This document shows, one piece after another, positions 7,039-13,981 of a stretch of 17,582 bases of DNA. Numbering within the stretch: position 1 is the stretch's first letter; each line of letters starts with the position of its first letter. A program made the translations under genes and the position numbers. This DNA comes from an uncultured Flavobacteriales bacterium (GTDB taxonomy: Bacteria; Bacteroidota; Bacteroidia; Flavobacteriales; Crocinitomicaceae): contig CAMLIF010000084.1 of assembly GCA_946479985.1 (NCBI GenBank), positions 1 through 17,582 of the forward strand. Direction: 5' to 3'. Under the pieces are notes generated by a model, which saw only the letters and a program-made list of their open reading frames with translations, was not told the origin of the DNA and made no database searches.

Positions 7039-7110
7039 TCGAAGCGAAAGATATTTATTCATAAAATCCCTGGCATTCGACTCTATTCAATGACCGGGGA
7101 TTTGTTTTTT
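7008..7110 (+). promoter_or_regulatory. Putative aromatic amino acid attenuator of aroA
   Basis: A segment immediately after the leader stop codon, TCGAAGC (7039-7045), has two competing partners. Its CGAAG (7040-7044) can pair with CTTCG (7008-7012), inside the leader's Phe codons. Alternatively TCGAAGC can pair with GCATTCGA (7073-7080, one bulged A), which is the inner part of the terminator's 5' arm. Stalling at the Phe/Tyr/Trp codons would hide the first partner and favour the second, blocking the terminator. The competing helices are short (5 and 7 bp), so this part is less certain than the peptide and terminator themselves. Confidence 0.6.
7064..7110 (+). terminator. Intrinsic terminator between the leader peptide and aroA
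   Basis: AAATCCCTGGCATT (7064-7077) pairs with AATGACCGGGGATTT (7089-7103) to give about 14 bp including one T-G pair and one bulged A. The loop is 11 nt, and GTTTTTT follows (7104-7110). No gene other than the short leader peptide lies upstream on this strand, so the terminator makes sense only as an attenuator for aroA, whose ATG is at 7141. Confidence 0.88.
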
Positions 7111-7140
7111 ATACGAACTTTACACAACACATAAATAAGA

Positions 7141-8391
7141 ATGATACAGAAAATTGGTCCGCGAAAACTTCAGGGTATAATCCAAATTCCCGCTTCAAAA
7201 AGTGATGGGCAGCGTGCACTTTTAGCCGCCGCATTGGCAAAGGGGAAAAGTGTACTTACTGGATTAGGAACCAGTGATGATGAAAATGCGATGAAAACCG
7301 CCATTCAGCAATTGGGTGCTGTAGTAACAGAAAACGATGAGGGAAACACAGAAATTGAGGGTGGTTTAAAGCTCCAAAATTCAACAATTATCAGTGCCGG
7401 GGAATCTGGTCTGGGAATCCGGCTGTTAACGGCAGTTTCAGCTTCTTTCGATCAGGAGGTAACTGTTGAAGGCCGCGGTTCTTTGGTTTCACGACCAATG
7501 GATTTTTTCGGGGAAGTTCTACCTAAATTCGGAGTAGAAGTTAAAACAAACGAAGGCAAACTACCTATTTCCGTTCGTGGGCCTTTAACCGGCGCAAAAG
7601 TAGAAGTTGACGGATCTTTGAGTTCTCAATTCATTTCAGGATGTTTGATGGCCTTACCACTTGCAAAATCAGAATCTGTTCTTACCGCATTGAATCTGGC
7701 CTCGGTTCCGTACGTGAAAATGACCTTGCAAACGCTTTCTAAATTCGGGATAAAAATTGATCACAGACCGGGGAACTTGTTTGTGATTCAAGCTCCGCAG
7801 GAATATAAACCAACAGATTATACTGTTGATTCGGATTGGAGTTCGGCAAGTTATTTTTTAGTTGCAGCGGCTGTTGGACACCAAATTCGCTTAAAAAGAC
7901 TAAACATTTCCAGCCTGCAGGCTGATAAAATGATGCTGGATGCTTTGATGAGTGCAAATTGTAAAATCCACCATCTGAACAACGAAATCACAATAAACGG
8001 ATCAGAACGTTGCGCCTTTGAATTCGATGCAACGCATTGCCCGGACTTGTTTCCGGCACTGGTTGTTCTGGCAGCGTCTATTAACGGACAATCCACTATT
8101 TTAGGAGCAGCAAGATTGACGCACAAAGAAAGTAACCGGGCACTCACATTACAGGAAGAATTTGGCAAACTCGGTGTTAAAATAGAGTTAGATGGTGATC
8201 AGATGATTATTTACGGAACCGGAAAATTTAGTGGGGGAGAAGTGAAATCGCATCATGATCATCGAATTGCTATGTGTTTGGCAATTGCAGGTACAATAAG
8301 TAACGGAGACGTCATTATTTCTGATGCTGAAGCGGTTTCAAAAAGCTTTCCTTCTTTCTGGGAACAACTTGAAATACTGGGAAAAGTGTAA
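7141..8391 (+). CDS. aroA: 3-phosphoshikimate 1-carboxyvinyltransferase (EPSP synthase)
   Basis: Transfers the enolpyruvyl group of PEP to shikimate 3-phosphate, the penultimate step to chorismate, the substrate of TrpE next door. The 416 residues form the two-domain EPSPS fold. Matches to E. coli active-site residues are K20/S21/R25 in PASKSDGQRAL, S161/S162/Q163 in GSLSSQF, D302 in CPDLFPA, K329/E330/R333 in THKESNRAL, D373/H374/R375 in HHDHRIAMCLA, and K401 in SKSFPSF. The PEP-site loop reads GESGLGIRLL (87-96), aligned to GNAGTAMRPL of E. coli; the arginine (R94) is kept but the positions equivalent to T97 and P101 are both Leu. No Shine-Dalgarno is seen. Expression is predicted to depend on the upstream attenuator. 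Confidence 0.97.
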   Translation: MIQKIGPRKLQGIIQIPASKSDGQRALLAAALAKGKSVLTGLGTSDDENAMKTAIQQLGAVVTENDEGNTEIEGGLKLQNSTIISAGESGLGIRLLTAVSASFDQEVTVEGRGSLVSRPMDFFGEVLPKFGVEVKTNEGKLPISVRGPLTGAKVEVDGSLSSQFISGCLMALPLAKSESVLTALNLASVPYVKMTLQTLSKFGIKIDHRPGNLFVIQAPQEYKPTDYTVDSDWSSASYFLVAAAVGHQIRLKRLNISSLQADKMMLDALMSANCKIHHLNNEITINGSERCAFEFDATHCPDLFPALVVLAASINGQSTILGAARLTHKESNRALTLQEEFGKLGVKIELDGDQMIIYGTGKFSGGEVKSHHDHRIAMCLAIAGTISNGDVIISDAEAVSKSFPSFWEQLEILGKV

Positions 8392-8399
8392 ATATCTTT

Positions 8400-8431
8400 T
8401 TTGTTAGACAAGCCGAATTGATTTAACTTGA
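8400..8431 (+). promoter_or_regulatory. Weak candidate promoter before the sugar dehydrogenase gene
   Basis: TTTG (8400-8403), a 20-nt gap and TAACTTGA (8424-8431) give a partial match to the Bacteroidota promoter. No terminator is visible between aroA and the next gene, so readthrough from aroA is also possible. Confidence 0.25.
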
Positions 8432-8465
8432 AATGCTTAACGAATAATAATTTAAAATTCAACGT

Positions 8466-9824
8466 ATGCAGAATAGTACTTTATTTTTGATGATATCACT
8501 TCTGGTTACTCCGGCTGTTCTTGCACAAAGCACACAGCAGATTGGCAGTACAACAGTAACGATCGACACATTGACTACGGATGTGAATACTCCCTGGGAA
8601 ATAAAAATGGAAGGGGAAGATTACCTTTGGGTAACGGAGCGTGGTGGTTTGGTGAGTCGAATCGATGTGCAAACAGGTGTGAAAACGGAAGTTCTTGATT
8701 TAACTTCAACCGTTCATGCTGTAAGTGAAAGTGGTTTACTCGGAATGGTACTGCATCCTGATTTCTCCAATACATCGGAAGTTTTTCTCGTTTATACATA
8801 CGGACCTGAAGACAACGATGGTTATTTCAAAGAACGTTTGGTGAAATACACGTTCAACGGAGTGAATCTGGTGGATGAAGATATTTTGGTTGATGATATT
8901 CTTGCCTGGCAGAATCACAATGGTTCGCGTCTGTTTATTCTTCCTGATAATACTATTTTAATGTCGACTGGTGAATGTTATGTGAGCGAATTGGCGCAGG
9001 ATGAAAATTCTCTCAACGGAAAATATTTACGTATAAATATGGATGGGTCCATTCCGGCCGACAATCCAACACCCGGTTCCTATGTTTACACCATGGGACA
9101 TCGGAATTCTCAGGGAATTTGCAGATTGCCTGATGGTAAAATACTGATTTCGGAACACGGGCCAACAACTGATGATGAACTTCAGATCCTGGAAGCCGGT
9201 AAAAATTATGGCTGGCCGCTGATTCACGGATTTTGTGATCAACCGTTCGAGAACACGCCATGTGCAACCGGATTGTACCAATCTCCAATTTATGCGTGGA
9301 CACCTACTATTGCAACTTCTGATTTGGTGTTTTATGAGAATTGGTCGTTTCCTGAATGGCATAATCGCGCGTTAATGGTTACGTTGAACGGACAACGATT
9401 GGTAACAATAGATTTAAACGGAACGTCAACAGGAATTGATGATTTGGACGAGTATTTCGGTGGGCAATTCGGTCGTTTGAGAGATATAGAAATTGGTCCG
9501 AATAAAGAAATATACATAGCTACAAACACCGGGCAGCACCCGATCATTCGAATTACACCACCGTATTTTGCAGGATTGGATGAATCGTCAGCAGAAATGT
9601 TTACAATTATTCCAAACCCGGCAGAAACATACATTCAATTTTCAACCGACGAACGAAGTTTGGTTGAGATTCTGGACATGAACGGTCAAACCATTCAGGA
9701 AAAGACAATTATTGAAGCGAATCAAACTTTAGACATCACCAAACTTCAATCGGGAAGTTATCTGGTTGAATTGACGGATGATCAAACCGGAATTGTACGC
9801 AGACAGAAATTTATCAAACTTTAG
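8466..9824 (+). CDS. Secreted PQQ-type glucose/sorbosone dehydrogenase with T9SS sorting domain
   Basis: The 452-residue protein starts with a signal peptide (about residues 1-21, ending in VLAQS). Residues 30-365 form a six-bladed propeller of the glucose/sorbosone dehydrogenase (GSDH) family. Hallmarks shared with soluble PQQ glucose dehydrogenase are TPWEIKMEGEDYLWVTERGG (42-61), the catalytic-histidine motif NHNGSRL (150-156), GHRNSQGI (211-218) and SEHGPTTDDELQ (229-240) leading to GKNYGWP. Residues 378-452 (FTIIPNPAETYIQFS ... SGSYLVELTD ... RRQKFIKL) form a Por/type A C-terminal sorting domain, so it should be exported by the type IX system and attached to the surface or released. Many family members oxidise aldoses, but the substrate cannot be read from sequence. 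A bidirectional terminator follows. Confidence 0.92.
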   Translation: MQNSTLFLMISLLVTPAVLAQSTQQIGSTTVTIDTLTTDVNTPWEIKMEGEDYLWVTERGGLVSRIDVQTGVKTEVLDLTSTVHAVSESGLLGMVLHPDFSNTSEVFLVYTYGPEDNDGYFKERLVKYTFNGVNLVDEDILVDDILAWQNHNGSRLFILPDNTILMSTGECYVSELAQDENSLNGKYLRINMDGSIPADNPTPGSYVYTMGHRNSQGICRLPDGKILISEHGPTTDDELQILEAGKNYGWPLIHGFCDQPFENTPCATGLYQSPIYAWTPTIATSDLVFYENWSFPEWHNRALMVTLNGQRLVTIDLNGTSTGIDDLDEYFGGQFGRLRDIEIGPNKEIYIATNTGQHPIIRITPPYFAGLDESSAEMFTIIPNPAETYIQFSTDERSLVEILDMNGQTIQEKTIIEANQTLDITKLQSGSYLVELTDDQTGIVRRQKFIKL

Positions 9825-9836
9825 GTATAACAAAAC

Positions 9837-9879
9837 AAAAATCCCGGCACTTAGATTACAGTGACCGGGATTTTTGTTT
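9837..9879. terminator. Bidirectional terminator between convergent genes
   Basis: AAAAATCCCGGCAC (9837-9850) pairs with GTGACCGGGATTTTT (9861-9875) over 14 bp with one bulged A and a 10-nt loop. T-rich sequence flanks it on the plus strand (TTTTTGTTT) and likewise on the minus strand. It lies between the dehydrogenase stop at 9824 and the end of the converging DUF4139 gene at 9898, so it can serve both. Its sequence closely resembles the aroA attenuator terminator. Confidence 0.9.
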
Positions 9880-9897
9880 CTATATGTTTATGATTTT

Positions 9898-11895
9898 TTA
9901 CTCTAAATAAACCGGTTGTGTTTTTCCGTAATCTACACTGAAATCAAATTTGAAGGTTTTTGATTCCCCCGGTTTTGTGGTGAATTCCCAAGTCAGAATA
10001 TGTGTGTTCTCATCATATTTTGCTCCGTCGTAGCTTCCTTCTTTTACTTTGATATCGCTATTCGTTGAAATTGGGAACTGGTCTTTAATGATAATCGGGA
10101 TTGCTCCGCCGCCATTGTTTCGAACCGTGTAATCCCACGTCACTTCGTATTTGTAACGCGAACCAACCAAACGGGTTTTGCTCATTTCCTGGCTTTTCTT
10201 ACGCTCTACTTTGATCTTGTTGTCTTTTCCAAGTGAGAAACTCAATGTGTCTTTTGTAGAGTTCACATCGATGTATGTTTTGCCAATGTATGTTCCGTCA
10301 AAGTAGATATTCGATTCTCCGCTCAATAAGTTCAGTTTTTCCCAGCCTGAAATTTGTGCAACTAAGAATACACCTTCATCGAATTTTGGAACGCTGTGGT
10401 ATTCGTAAGTTGCAGGCATTTGGTACACTGCAATCGGAACACGGTGATCTGCATTATCAGACGGAATTGTAAACGGTGTCTCAATCACGAATTCCATTCT
10501 CAAATCTTTCACTACCTGGGAAACAGAAACGGTATTTCCATAACTCATTGGGGCAGGAGGCGGTGGTGGTGAAGCATTCACTTTCCCCTTTTTTCTTCTC
10601 GATTGTGCCATCACCACTTCTGTCTGAGATAAACTGTAAACAGCTTTTTGATCATACATAGGGCTGACTGCGTTGTATGATTCTTGTTGACCTTCTGCGT
10701 CCCACGTAAAAGTATCTCCAGCAATTGTGTAATCGATAGATTCCATAACAATAGCTTCGGGAATCAGAGCAATTTTGTAGTACGGCGCGTTGATGGAAAG
10801 ATATTGAGGTGTGTAACCTAAATACGAAACATTGAATGCGTTTTCGTTTCTAGGAACCTGGAACGAGAATTTCCCCATTGCATCTGTCGTAACAAAGTTT
10901 CTTCCGTCCTGCGACATAGAAATTTTTGCAAAAGCCAATGGTTCGCCGGTACTGATATCCAATACTTCACCATGGATAGTTTCACCGTTGTAATTAAATT
11001 GAGCAACCGGACGATAAGATGCCTGGCGTTGCGGTAAGGCTGAATAATAATCTAAATACCAGGGCTCAATATTTGGTTCCTGTGTATTGTCGTATGGATC
11101 ATTCGTAGAAAGAATCAATTTCACGTTTTTCCACTCTATTCCGGTGTTTTGAGAAACCAACCCTTTTGCTTCCAATGCCACAGCCGATCCAATTCCATCG
11201 GAACGCATATCGTAATAAGGTTTCCAGAATGCTTTTGGTGTGATGTAGCTGAAGTTGAAAGTTGCTTCGCCGGCGCGGTCAGCAGAAAGTTCTACAACTA
11301 CTTCAGAATAAATAGTAACCGGCAAACTGCTTCGCGTATTGATTTCCTGCTCAACAGTATTGATCTGTTTTGTCAGGTTTTCGATTTCTGTTTGAATGAT
11401 AGTTTTCTGTTTTGCTGTTTCGGTCAGTTTGGTGTGATAATAAGTAACAGCTTCTTTCAACTCAGCTACCTTAACACCACTTTGATTGCTCCACAAACGG
11501 CTGTTGTTTTGCATCAGTTCTTCCTCAACCAACAAAACATGATAGTCATCTTCCAACTGACTTTTCTTTGTCTCCAATACTTTTTTACTGGCAGTCAGTT
11601 TTTTCAGATCTGTTTCTTTCAAAGAAGTTTCATCATAGTTTTTACGAACGCGAACACTCAAAATCGTTGCGTTTTCAGAACATTTCAGCTGAATTGAACT
11701 CGGGTCAACAAACTCGGTCAGTTTTTCAAAAATCACAAACTGTTTTCCGGTAGAAAGCGTAATGGATTTTGTGTGTTCAACCTGTGCACCGTTTTTGAAT
11801 ACGGTTACCTGCTGAATCGGGGCGTTTTCTTTACGTTCCTGTGCAAACGACAGCGAACTTAGAAACGCGAAAGTTAGTATTAAGATGTTTTTCAT
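9898..11895 (-). CDS. Exported DUF4140/DUF4139 (MuiA-like) protein, downstream paralogue
   Basis: The 665-residue protein opens with a signal peptide (ILILTFAFLSSLSFAQ), followed by a DUF4140-like N-terminal region (QQVTVFKNGAQVEH, about 28-95), a predicted coiled coil (about 92-187) and the first part of a DUF4139 domain (about 197-290). A CarboxypepD_reg-like beta domain (HGEVLDISTGEPLAFAKISM to about 377) and a low-complexity linker (about 378-459) containing ASPPPPPAPMSYG are then inserted before the rest of DUF4139 (about 460-665). The family is annotated as mucoidy inhibitor MuiA-like; its molecular role is unknown. It begins 1 nt after the stop of the upstream paralogue and is nearly identical to it outside the linker, so the pair is a tandem duplication in one transcript. 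Probably periplasmic or outer-membrane associated; no lipobox or membrane anchor is seen. Confidence 0.9.
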   Translation of the reverse strand: MKNILILTFAFLSSLSFAQERKENAPIQQVTVFKNGAQVEHTKSITLSTGKQFVIFEKLTEFVDPSSIQLKCSENATILSVRVRKNYDETSLKETDLKKLTASKKVLETKKSQLEDDYHVLLVEEELMQNNSRLWSNQSGVKVAELKEAVTYYHTKLTETAKQKTIIQTEIENLTKQINTVEQEINTRSSLPVTIYSEVVVELSADRAGEATFNFSYITPKAFWKPYYDMRSDGIGSAVALEAKGLVSQNTGIEWKNVKLILSTNDPYDNTQEPNIEPWYLDYYSALPQRQASYRPVAQFNYNGETIHGEVLDISTGEPLAFAKISMSQDGRNFVTTDAMGKFSFQVPRNENAFNVSYLGYTPQYLSINAPYYKIALIPEAIVMESIDYTIAGDTFTWDAEGQQESYNAVSPMYDQKAVYSLSQTEVVMAQSRRKKGKVNASPPPPPAPMSYGNTVSVSQVVKDLRMEFVIETPFTIPSDNADHRVPIAVYQMPATYEYHSVPKFDEGVFLVAQISGWEKLNLLSGESNIYFDGTYIGKTYIDVNSTKDTLSFSLGKDNKIKVERKKSQEMSKTRLVGSRYKYEVTWDYTVRNNGGGAIPIIIKDQFPISTNSDIKVKEGSYDGAKYDENTHILTWEFTTKPGESKTFKFDFSVDYGKTQPVYLE

Positions 11896-11896
11896 T

Positions 11897-13891
11897 TTAT
11901 TCTAAATAAACCGGTGAATCTTTATCATAATCAACTGAGAAATCGAATTTGAATGTTTTCGTTTCTCCTGTTTTTGTCACAAATTTCCATGTTAAGATGT
12001 GCGAATTCTCATCGTACTGAGCACCTTCGTAACTTCCTTCTTTCACTTTGATATCACTATTTGATGAAATCGGGAACTGATCTTTAATGATGATAGGAAT
12101 TGCTCCGCCGCCATTGTTACGAACCGTGTAATCCCACGTTACTTCATATTTGTAACGCGAACCAACCAAACGGGTTTTGCTCATTTCCTGGCTTTTCTTA
12201 CGCTCAACTTTAATCTTGTTGTCTTTTCCAAGTGAGAAGCTCAAGGTGTCTTTTGTAGAGTTCACATCGATGTACGTTTTACCAATGTATGTTCCGTCAA
12301 AGTAAATGTTTGATTCTCCACTAAGCAAGTTCAGTTTTTCCCAGCCCGAGATTTGTGCTACAAGGAATACTCCGGCATCGAATTTTGGAACACTGTGGTA
12401 TTCGTAAGTTGCCGGCATTTGATACACTGCAATGGGAACGCGGTGATCTGCATTATCAGAAGGAATTGTAAATGGTGTTTCAATCACGAATTCCATTCGC
12501 AGGTCTTTGATTACTTGCCGCGCAACAACTCCTCCTGTAGTCCCGTAATCGCCACTAATATTCGCTGAGGATGGCATTCTTTCCATTTCTTTCTTAGACA
12601 ATCGCTTTGTTTGAGATGAAATAACTACTGATTCCAAATTCTTTTCTGATTCTTCGTAGTCGTAGCCGTAACCTCCACTGTAATCAGCTTCATCTGCGTC
12701 CAGAATCACGTAGCTTTGAGGAAGCATTTCCATTGCAATGTCCTGCGGTACAAGAGCAATTTTGTAATACGGAGCGTTGATAGAAATATACTGCGAGTTG
12801 TAACCCAGGTATTCAACATTAAAAGCGTATTCGTTTCTTGGAACCTGGAACGAGAATTTTCCTGCTGCATCTGTCGTAACAAAGTTTCTTCCGTCCTGCG
12901 ACATGGAGATTTTTGCAAAAGCCAAAGGTTCCCCTGTACTGATATCTAATACTTCACCGTGAATAGTCTCACCGTTATAATTGAACTGTGCCGCCGGACG
13001 ATAAGAAGCTTGTCTTCGCGGTAAAGCCGAATAATAATCTAAATACCAGGGCTCAATATTCGGTTCCTGCGTATTGTCGTATGGATCATTCGTAGAAAGA
13101 ATCAATTTTACATTTTTCCACTCGATTCCTGTATTTTGAGAAACCAATCCTTTTGCTTCCAATGCCACGGCAGAGCCAATTCCTGCAGAACGCATATCGT
13201 AATAAGGTTTCCAGAATGCTTTTGGGGTGATATAACTGAAATTGAAAGATGCTTCTCCGGAACGATCTGTAGAAAGCTCTACAACTACTTCAGAATAAAT
13301 AGTAACCGGTAAGCTGCTTCTCGTATTGATTTCCTGCTCAACAGTATTGATCTGTTTCGTCAGGTCTTCAATTTCCGTTTGAATGATTGTTTTTTGTTTC
13401 CCGATTTCTGTCAGTTTTGTGTGATAATAAGTAACGGCCTCTTTCAGCTCCGCTACTTTTACGCCGCTTTGATTGCTCCACAAACGACTGTTGTTTTTCA
13501 TCAACTCCTCTTCAACCAGCAAAACGTGGTATTCGTCATCAAGTTGATTTTTTTTTGTTTCTAAAACTTTCTTACTTGCAGTCAGTTTTTTCAGATCTGT
13601 TTCTTTCAACGAAGTTTCGTCGTAATTTTTACGAACGCGGACACTTAAGATCGTTGCGCTCTCAGAACATTTCAGTTGAATTGAACTCGGGTCAACAAAC
13701 TCGGTCAGTTTTTCAAAAACCACAAACTGTTTTCCGGCAGAAAGGGTAATGGATTTTGAATGCTCAATCTGCGCACCGTTTTTGAATACGATTACTTGCT
13801 TAATTGCAGCGTTTTCTTTGCGTTCGGTTTGGCCGAAACACAAAGCCGTTGCAACGATTGAAAACGCAGCAAGAAGAAGAATTTTTCTCAT
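11897..13891 (-). CDS. Exported DUF4140/DUF4139 (MuiA-like) protein, upstream paralogue
   Basis: This 664-residue protein has the same layout as its neighbour: signal peptide (about 1-20), DUF4140-like region (31-98), coiled coil (about 95-190), first part of DUF4139 (200-290), CarboxypepD_reg-like insert (308-380), a private linker (381-458), and the rest of DUF4139 (459-664) ending in FDFSVDYDKDSPVYLE. Its linker is unrelated to that of the second copy. It is rich in acidic, Gly and Tyr residues (DYSGGYGYDYEESEKN) and contains LESVVISSQTKRLSKKEMER (419-438), which resembles the segment joining CarboxypepD_reg and plug domains in TonB-dependent receptors. It lies 90 nt downstream of the TPR-PD40 gene on the same strand with no terminator between, so co-transcription is possible. 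Function unknown; an envelope role is inferred. Confidence 0.9.
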   Translation of the reverse strand: MRKILLLAAFSIVATALCFGQTERKENAAIKQVIVFKNGAQIEHSKSITLSAGKQFVVFEKLTEFVDPSSIQLKCSESATILSVRVRKNYDETSLKETDLKKLTASKKVLETKKNQLDDEYHVLLVEEELMKNNSRLWSNQSGVKVAELKEAVTYYHTKLTEIGKQKTIIQTEIEDLTKQINTVEQEINTRSSLPVTIYSEVVVELSTDRSGEASFNFSYITPKAFWKPYYDMRSAGIGSAVALEAKGLVSQNTGIEWKNVKLILSTNDPYDNTQEPNIEPWYLDYYSALPRRQASYRPAAQFNYNGETIHGEVLDISTGEPLAFAKISMSQDGRNFVTTDAAGKFSFQVPRNEYAFNVEYLGYNSQYISINAPYYKIALVPQDIAMEMLPQSYVILDADEADYSGGYGYDYEESEKNLESVVISSQTKRLSKKEMERMPSSANISGDYGTTGGVVARQVIKDLRMEFVIETPFTIPSDNADHRVPIAVYQMPATYEYHSVPKFDAGVFLVAQISGWEKLNLLSGESNIYFDGTYIGKTYIDVNSTKDTLSFSLGKDNKIKVERKKSQEMSKTRLVGSRYKYEVTWDYTVRNNGGGAIPIIIKDQFPISSNSDIKVKEGSYEGAQYDENSHILTWKFVTKTGETKTFKFDFSVDYDKDSPVYLE

Positions 13892-13981
13892 TTATTTCGA
13901 TTTAAATCTAATGAAGTACAATACGAAGATGCATTACAACTCTGTTTCCATAAAGTTTAATCTATCAACGAAAAAATGCAT

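Noticed and set aside
11149..11697. 182-codon plus-strand frame opposite the DUF4139 gene
   Set aside because: Phe/Ser/Cys-rich mirror of the coiled-coil coding region; the matching frame in the other paralogue is broken up, so it is not conserved.
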